NCBI GenBank assembly: GCA_030635365.1 | Contig: DAOVYZ010000068.1 | Span: 1-10,317, forward strand | Reading direction: 5' to 3' | DNA length: 10,317 nt | DNA from: Bacteroidales bacterium | GTDB lineage: Bacteria; Bacteroidota; Bacteroidia; Bacteroidales; UBA12077 | Shown here: positions 5,822 to 10,317 of the stretch, one piece after another | Layout: every line of letters begins with the position of its first letter | Position numbering within the stretch: position 1 is the first letter of the stretch | The notes under the pieces: generated by a model | The model's database searches: none | Told to the model about the DNA's origin: nothing | What the model saw: only the letters and a program-made list of their open reading frames with translations | Position numbers and translations under genes: made by a program

Positions 5822-7240
5822 TTAAATTTCCCCTTCCAAGCTTTTAGTGAATTTTGAAACAATAAAGTAAATTATTAGTGATGAACCTATACCGTAAAAG
5901 TTTGCATCAATACCAAATATATTTAAATCAACTAAGTTTAATGTTAATGTAACTAAACCTCCTGTTACCATTGACCAAAAAATGGCATTCTCATTAATTC
6001 TTTTTGAATAAAACAATGCTAAGACAGGAATTAAAAGTCCTGAAACCATTATTGAGTATGAATAAAGCATCATCTCTAACACGTTAGTCATGGACATAGC
6101 GAGATAAACAGAAGCAATACCAATAAGTAAAGTAATAAGCTGAAATACTTTTAATGATTTATCTTTATGAAAACCTAACAAATCGTTCGTCATAGTTCCC
6201 GACGCTGCAATTAAACAACTATCGGCTGTTGACATAATTGCAGAAAAATATGCAGCCATCATAATACCCAATATGCCAACAGGAAGAATTGTTTTAAGAA
6301 AGATAGGCAATCCCATTTCCGGATCCATATTGGCAATAGAGCCACCGACAACCTCGTATAATCCTATTTCAGCTCCAACACGCGCAAATAAACCAAGTAC
6401 AACCCCTAGGAATGCCATAAATGGATATTCAAGGACCCCTGCTAAATACCAAGCTTTTTTGGCTGATTTTAAATCTTTTGAAGCATAAATTCTTTGATAT
6501 AATGTCATTCCTACAAACCATATAGGAAGTATCGTTATTAACCAATTAAAAAATAGTCTCCAAGAAATATTCGTAAAAGAAAAAAAGCTTTTTGGTAAAA
6601 CCTGAAACATAGAAACTTCTTTGTTAATACTTATATATCCTAAAGGAATACCTATTAAAATTAATCCAAATAGTAGAATAATCCATTGGATTGTATCGGT
6701 ATATATTACTGCTTTTATTCCTCCTAATGAAGTATAAACCACAACAATAATACCCATGAGAATTATGGCATATTTTAGATTTATTGTAGAAAAGGCGGCA
6801 GAAGCTAATTTAGCACCTGCTAATATCTGAGAACTTGTAAATCCTATATATCCTATTGTTGTAATTACAGCAGCAGCATAAAAAACTTTTTTGCCTGAGA
6901 GTTTTAAAAAAATTTGTGGAAAAGTTAATAATCTAAGTTTAGAAGATAAAGGATAAACCTTCGGGATTAAAAAAATTGCACTTAACCAAGCCCCTAACAA
7001 TCCGGTAAATAACATCCACGATCCTGAAATTCCCACAGCAAAGCCAAGTCCTCCTAGTCCTATTGAAAAACCACCACCTACATCAGTTGCAACAACAGAA
7101 AGACCAATATGCCAACTTTTAATATTTCTATTTCCAACAAAATACTCATCTGCACTTGTGTTTTTTCTAAAGAAAAAGAATCCTACTCCTATCATTGACA
7201 GGAAATAGCAAACAATTATTATTATATCAATAATATGCAT
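5822..7240 (-). CDS. Sodium:solute symporter (SSS) family transporter
   Basis: A 472-residue integral membrane protein of the SSS/PutP family, which couples inward solute transport to the Na+ gradient. It begins with a hydrophobic helix (residues 3-24), followed by the SADEYFVGNR motif and the glycine-rich VATDVGGGFSIGLGGLGFAVG (50-70) typical of the first half of the fold. The family signature GGIKAVIYTDTIQW is at 173-186, and the FSAIMSTADSCLIAAS segment at 332-347 contains the Ser/Thr residues that line the Na2 site in characterised members. I count about 12-13 helices, and the length is in the usual range. It is the last gene of a minus-strand operon after the racemase gene (59-bp gap), so an amino acid or related amine is the most likely substrate; this is inferred from context. 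Confidence 0.9.
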   Translation of the reverse strand: MHIIDIIIIVCYFLSMIGVGFFFFRKNTSADEYFVGNRNIKSWHIGLSVVATDVGGGFSIGLGGLGFAVGISGSWMLFTGLLGAWLSAIFLIPKVYPLSSKLRLLTFPQIFLKLSGKKVFYAAAVITTIGYIGFTSSQILAGAKLASAAFSTINLKYAIILMGIIVVVYTSLGGIKAVIYTDTIQWIILLFGLILIGIPLGYISINKEVSMFQVLPKSFFSFTNISWRLFFNWLITILPIWFVGMTLYQRIYASKDLKSAKKAWYLAGVLEYPFMAFLGVVLGLFARVGAEIGLYEVVGGSIANMDPEMGLPIFLKTILPVGILGIMMAAYFSAIMSTADSCLIAASGTMTNDLLGFHKDKSLKVFQLITLLIGIASVYLAMSMTNVLEMMLYSYSIMVSGLLIPVLALFYSKRINENAIFWSMVTGGLVTLTLNLVDLNIFGIDANFYGIGSSLIIYFIVSKFTKSLEGEI

Positions 7241-7299
7241 AAAAGGAAGTTTAGAAATAGCTTAAATAGAATAAAACAATATGTAGAAATCTATCTTTC

Positions 7300-8370
7300 T
7301 TATTTAATTTCTTTCCCAATATACCTAGAATTTAAAACACTTAATGTTCCCATGTAGTCAAGTTGAAACTCAATTAAATCACCTACTTTGTAATTTTTAG
7401 AATTTCTCCCAATATCAAGTACAATCATATCTGAACTTGAGCCTGCAATCTCTATTGAATTATCTTTAGGTTGAATATGTTTATCTTCAACATCCAGTAA
7501 GCCAATATCAAGAATTGCTCGAAATGAATTCTTTCCTATATCTCTATCATTAAATTCATACTCTGTACCTTCAACGTTTGTTCCCATTTCACCACTTGGG
7601 ACTATAGGTTTCTCTGATAATTCAATTATTTCGGCAAATAACTGAAAAACATTATGCTCCATGTTTCTAATTGTGCTGTCGTTGTATACATCTGTACCAA
7701 GAAAAAGTGTTTCGCCAACTCTGAAATGATTAATGCTTTTTGGTAATAGGCCTTTGAAAATTAGGGGTATAGTAACAGATGAACCACCTGATACATAGGC
7801 AATATTCTTATTAAATTTTGCTTCAATTAATTGTTCATAAAGACTCAACTGAATTAGTTTATCTTGATTAGGTAAAACTCCATAAAGACAATTTAAATTT
7901 GTTCCTATTCCAACCACTTCAATATTAGAAAGGTTAAATACTGACTCATAAAAACCAATGAAATCGTCACCCATAACTCCTTCACGAAGTTCGCCCATCT
8001 CAATCATAATTATGATTTTATGAATTTTATTTAACTTTTTAGATTCTTCATTAAGTAGTTTTATGGTTGTGAATTCGGTATTAATACTAATATCCGCATA
8101 TTTAATTATACTTTTTAAAGATCTTTTTGCTGGGGGCTTAATATAAATGGTTTCTATTTTTGGATCAATATCTTTAATAACTTTAAGATTGGAAACTCTT
8201 GAATCACAAATTTGCTTTATTCCAAGATTTATAACCTCTCTAATATATTCTTTATTACCACATAATATTTTAGAAACAACTGCCCATTCAATATTATGTT
8301 TCGTAAACATTTTATTTAAATAAGTGAAATTATGCGATAGTTTTTCTTTATTTAATACTACAAATGCCAT
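7300..8370 (-). CDS. Ornithine/alanine-racemase-family PLP-dependent enzyme
   Basis: A 356-residue fold-type III PLP enzyme. The N-terminal TIM-barrel contains VVSKILCGN with Lys34 as the expected Schiff-base lysine. MIEMGELREGV (122-132), GIGTNLNCLYGVLPN (154-168), VSGGSSVTIP (193-202, phosphate-binding region) and HFRVGETLFLG (215-225) are the pattern I associate with the ornithine racemase (Orr)/YhfX-like branch rather than classical biosynthetic Alr. The C-terminal beta domain carries IAGSSSDMIVLDIGR (308-322). The predicted reaction is interconversion of the L- and D-forms of an amino acid, possibly ornithine, lysine or alanine. It starts 6 bp after the stop of the upstream GNAT gene and precedes the symporter gene, so all three are probably co-transcribed. 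The substrate is not established. Confidence 0.85.
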   Translation of the reverse strand: MAFVVLNKEKLSHNFTYLNKMFTKHNIEWAVVSKILCGNKEYIREVINLGIKQICDSRVSNLKVIKDIDPKIETIYIKPPAKRSLKSIIKYADISINTEFTTIKLLNEESKKLNKIHKIIIMIEMGELREGVMGDDFIGFYESVFNLSNIEVVGIGTNLNCLYGVLPNQDKLIQLSLYEQLIEAKFNKNIAYVSGGSSVTIPLIFKGLLPKSINHFRVGETLFLGTDVYNDSTIRNMEHNVFQLFAEIIELSEKPIVPSGEMGTNVEGTEYEFNDRDIGKNSFRAILDIGLLDVEDKHIQPKDNSIEIAGSSSDMIVLDIGRNSKNYKVGDLIEFQLDYMGTLSVLNSRYIGKEIK

Positions 8371-8376
8371 TTGATT

Positions 8377-8817
8377 TTATTTTTTAAGTCTCATTTCAAG
8401 ATACGGATTGGTAAAACCAACTTTTTCATATAAAAATCTTGCTGGATTATCTTTTTCAACGTGAAGGGCGATACTACCCTCAGATAATTTGATAGCTTTA
8501 TTCATTAAAGATTTTCCATATCCTTTGCCTCTTTGAGAATTATCAACAGCAATATAAACCAGAATATTTTCAGGAATATATCCCGACATACCTGTTTTAT
8601 TAATAACTACAATTCCGACCAATTTTTCACTGTCAAAAGCTTTAAGAACAAAACCTCCAAATGATGATATTTCCTTTAAAGAATAATTGATAGCTTTTTC
8701 AATATCTGCTTTTTCATCTCCATATTGTTCTAGATGCTTGTGTAGGAAGTCAATTGTATTTAATTTATCCAATGTTGACATTTTTGTACTTGGACTGTAA
8801 ATTTTAAAATCTAACAT
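8377..8817 (-). CDS. GNAT-family N-acetyltransferase, first gene of the racemase-symporter operon
   Basis: A 146-residue GNAT protein. Motif A is ILVYIAVDNSQRGKGYGKSL (85-104) with the R-G-K-G-Y-G acetyl-CoA loop, and the C-terminal LHVEKDNPARFLYEKVGF (118-135) is the usual motif B region with the N-x-x-A-x-x-x-Y-x-x-x-G-F pattern. It belongs to a different subfamily from the GNAT at 5003-5473. Tight linkage (6-bp gap) to the racemase gene suggests that it acetylates the same or a related amino acid, as some GNATs do with D-amino acids, but no acceptor can be read from the sequence. Just upstream of its ATG an 11-bp tandem duplication lies in the leader. Confidence 0.85.
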   Translation of the reverse strand: MLDFKIYSPSTKMSTLDKLNTIDFLHKHLEQYGDEKADIEKAINYSLKEISSFGGFVLKAFDSEKLVGIVVINKTGMSGYIPENILVYIAVDNSQRGKGYGKSLMNKAIKLSEGSIALHVEKDNPARFLYEKVGFTNPYLEMRLKK

Positions 8818-9328
8818 AAAGTTCTATTAAAGTTCTATTAGACAATTATCTGCAAGGTGATTTAGATGAGAAGAAAACAGTGTATTGCGAATAGAGTTAT
8901 ATTTTTGAATGATAAAATAATAACAATTTAATTACATAAACAAGGAAAGTGCCTGATATTAAATAAATTATAACTAATACCTGTTATTTAACTCCTATAA
9001 AGAATAGGTTAAAGAAAGCTTATTATTTTTATATCAATTTAATTTTGCCCTGTTGGGCAATAGAAATTCCAACCTTAATACTAAATTATCTTGTAGTTTC
9101 CAATGACATTTTCTTATTCCTTTAAGCCCAACTGTCAACCTGTCCTGCCCGAGCCTCATTCAATTAAACCTCCCTCAATAAGGCTGTTCAATGAAACTGT
9201 GTCATCAATATTCCATTTGAAATCTTCATTTAATTATTGAATACTTTTTTCATTTTCGTTCGTTATTAATTATGGGTAACAATTAAGTTAATGTTGTTTT
9301 TTTATGCTTAAACTCAAAACATTTATAA
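8818..9328. other. Divergent intergenic region without a supportable gene
   Basis: This stretch separates the minus-strand operon from the plus-strand HTH gene and must contain both promoters. No frame of useful length is present on either strand. A compact hairpin, TTGCCC-TGTT-GGGCAA (9045-9060), is visible. A relatively GC-rich patch at about 9127-9190 (CTGTCCTGCCCGAGCC and neighbours) stands out from the AT-rich background and may be the relic of an inserted sequence. No TAnnTTTG promoter could be placed with confidence. Confidence 0.5.
8819..8840. repeat. Short tandem duplication in the operon leader
   Basis: AAGTTCTATTA occurs twice in direct succession (8819-8829 and 8830-8840), immediately upstream of the GNAT start codon at 8817 on the minus strand. 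It may be replication slippage or a pair of sites near the start; I see no known motif. Confidence 0.5.
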
Positions 9329-9634
9329 ATGAAAATACTAGATCAGATTAGTAGGTTACAAAGAATAGATCAACTAATCAGGACAGAATCAACTGGTTGT
9401 CCAAAAGATTTTGCAAGAAAGCTAAATATATCTGTTAGTACTTTATATGAACTTTTAAATTGTTTAAGGCAATTAGGAGCATGCTTATATTATAATAGAA
9501 ATAAGCTAACATACGTGTACGAAATTCCTACAAAGTTAATTTTTAGGCTAGAAAAAAATGAATTGCACAAGGTAAACGGAGGTACAATAACATACTCCAG
9601 AAATATCGGAATTACTTTTAGTAATATTGCTTGA
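9329..9634 (+). CDS. Small HTH (winged-helix) protein with a C-terminal double-glycine-leader-like tail
   Basis: A 101-residue protein. Residues 1-50 form a DeoR/HTH_11-like helix-turn-helix (ISRLQRIDQLIRTES, then PKDFARKLNISVSTLYELLN with the recognition helix at about 35-48). A short wing follows, ACLYYNRNKLTYVYE (51-65). This resembles a small Bacteroidota HTH family of about 70-90 residues that I recall near peptide natural-product genes. The unusual part is the end: residues 72-85 read FRLEKNELHKVNGG, a double-glycine-leader pattern, and are followed by a 16-residue tail beginning TITYS. The same block in the same spacing starts the peptide gene at 9699. The protein probably binds DNA in the cytoplasm; whether the tail is cleaved or exported, or is simply a structural remnant, is unknown. 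The ATG at 9329 is the only sensible start. Confidence 0.75.
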   Translation: MKILDQISRLQRIDQLIRTESTGCPKDFARKLNISVSTLYELLNCLRQLGACLYYNRNKLTYVYEIPTKLIFRLEKNELHKVNGGTITYSRNIGITFSNIA

Positions 9635-9698
9635 GAAATTTAAAAGTAAACCGGAAGCCGAAAAGGTAGAGTAGGCATTAATTAAAATTTTAAATTAC

Positions 9699-9905
9699 AT
9701 GGAAAATTTAGAAAAGTACAGATTAACTAAAGAAGAAATTTTATGTATTACCGGTGGTATTACATACTGTGGTTATTTAGAAGTAATGGATTACTTATAT
9801 CAGAAAAACCCAGATCAAGCGGCAGTATTATCGCAAAGATTTAACACAGGAGGAATTCAGTTCACTGATTGGAATTACAATTCTGATAATATTCCAAGTT
9901 GTTAA
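9699..9905 (+). CDS. Candidate secreted peptide precursor with double-glycine leader
   Basis: A 68-residue protein. The first 20 residues, MENLEKYRLTKEEILCITGG, have the features of a bacteriocin-type double-glycine leader recognised by C39-peptidase ABC exporters: charged, amphipathic, hydrophobic residues at the usual spacing, and GG at 19-20. Cleavage would release a 48-residue core starting ITYCGYLEVMDYLYQ and ending NSDNIPSC. The core has two Cys residues (24 and 68), so a disulfide or thioether link is possible. It also contains a second Gly pair (NTGG at 49-52) and aromatic residues. It lies 64 bp after the HTH gene and is followed by a hairpin terminator. No exporter, immunity or modification gene is inside the window, so the role (bacteriocin, signal or modified peptide) is inferred from the leader alone. 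Confidence 0.6.
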   Translation: MENLEKYRLTKEEILCITGGITYCGYLEVMDYLYQKNPDQAAVLSQRFNTGGIQFTDWNYNSDNIPSC

Positions 9906-9916
9906 ATTAAAAAAAA

Positions 9917-9975
9917 TGTCTCAAAATTCGAATTTGGTTTCTAGTTCCTATTCAACATTTTGAGACAGTTCTTTT
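9917..9975 (+). terminator. Probable Rho-independent terminator after the peptide gene
   Basis: TGTCTCAAAA (9917-9926) pairs perfectly with TTTTGAGACA (9958-9967). The stem extends by one A-T pair and, after a small bulge, through GAAT/ATTC, leaving a loop of about 16 bases. GTTCTTTT follows the stem. It lies 12 bp after the stop codon of the peptide gene and before the next gene. Confidence 0.6.
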
Positions 9976-10006
9976 AATTAAGAATCTTGAGTTATATAAT
10001 TATACA

Positions 10007-10317
10007 ATGAAAATTATGAAAAAAATTATAATTAATGGCATCTTAATTATTATAATATCTACTTATTATTGTAAAGGACAAGTAGATTTATTTATTAATC
10101 AAGTTTCAAAACAAAATATAGAGAATAATATTGATACCTTAACAAGTAAATATTTTGAGGGAAGAAGCATTAGTGCTTCGAATAAATTGTATAATTATTT
10201 TTCTGAAAAGTATAAGAATTATGGTTTAATATCGCTAACTGATTCAGCTTATATACAAGAAATAAAACCTTTTAAATATCTTTCATACTCTGATTCTTCA
10301 TATATAAATTTTGAAAA
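10007..10317 (+). CDS. Secreted protein, N-terminal part; resembles M28 aminopeptidase pro-region (cut by window edge)
   Basis: An open frame starts at the ATG at 10007 (an alternative in-frame ATG is at 10016) and runs off the end of the window after 103 codons. The start MKIMKKIIINGILIIIIS followed by TYYCKGQ is a type I signal peptide, probably cleaved near KGQ; there is no good lipobox. After it, residues of the form NIENNIDTLTSKYFEGR, then NKLYNYFSEKYKNYGL, match the pattern of the N-terminal segment of M28-family metallo-aminopeptidases of Bacteroidota (I..L.S..FEGR...A..YI...F...GL). The usual Gly/Thr after FEGR is replaced by SISAS, so the match is imperfect. The metal-binding residues would lie beyond the window and cannot be checked. 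It is downstream of the terminator, so it has its own transcription unit or depends on read-through. Confidence 0.55.
   Translation, partial: MKIMKKIIINGILIIIISTYYCKGQVDLFINQVSKQNIENNIDTLTSKYFEGRSISASNKLYNYFSEKYKNYGLISLTDSAYIQEIKPFKYLSYSDSSYINFE

Noticed and set aside
5677..5862. Minus-strand open frame overlapping the symporter 3' end
   Set aside because: It overlaps the symporter end out of frame and spans the inverted-repeat element; no domain is visible.
6273..6488. Plus-strand open frame antisense to the symporter gene
   Set aside because: It is a shadow of the strongly supported symporter coding sequence.
9280..9298. Imperfect palindrome CAATTAAGTTAATGTTG upstream of the HTH gene as an operator
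   Set aside because: The symmetry is weak in AT-rich sequence and no second copy supports a regulator site.
1..10317. CRISPR array, tRNA or rRNA genes, transposase
   Set aside because: No regularly spaced direct repeats, no cloverleaf-like or rRNA-like stretch, and no transposase or integrase frame was found.

Overview
The window looks like a chromosomal segment of an AT-rich member of the Bacteroidota. The evidence is a DUF5723-type outer-membrane protein next to a Bacteroidota-style lipoprotein, two copies of a palindromic repeat rich in CACAAAA that I associate with this phylum, a small Bacteroidota-type winged-helix regulator, and the lack of strong Shine-Dalgarno sites. No tRNA, rRNA, CRISPR array or transposase is visible.

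Layout. (1) 1-2486, minus strand: a lipoprotein gene followed by a DUF5723 gene. The DUF5723 gene has a copy of the dispersed palindromic repeat at each end (16-109 and 1638-1780). (2) 2867-5544, plus strand: three single-gene units encoding a two-helix membrane protein with TPR-like repeats, a RES-domain protein and a GNAT acetyltransferase. In each unit the few bases before the gene are the reverse complement of the bases at its stop codon. The units are separated by 66-137 bp imperfect hairpins built like integron attC sites. No integrase is present, so the segment reads as an attC-like cassette cluster without an integrase (CALIN-like) or a look-alike cassette system. This is the most striking feature of the window. 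(3) 5822-8817, minus strand: a compact operon of GNAT acetyltransferase, ornithine/alanine-racemase-family PLP enzyme and sodium:solute symporter. It suggests uptake, racemisation and possibly N-acetylation of an amino acid. (4) 8818-9328: about 510 bp without a supportable gene. (5) 9329-10317, plus strand: a small HTH protein whose C-terminus carries a double-glycine-leader-like segment, a separate 68-residue peptide with a matching leader at its N-terminus, a hairpin terminator, and the start of a secreted protein resembling the N-terminus of M28 aminopeptidases.

The 3' region may be the beginning of a peptide secretion or signalling locus. The regulator and the peptide share an ungapped leader block, (F/Y)RLxKxE(L/I)xx(V/I)xGG, followed by (T)ITY. 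No exporter or maturation enzyme lies inside the window, so the function is inferred. All family names come from reading motifs by eye; no database search was run.
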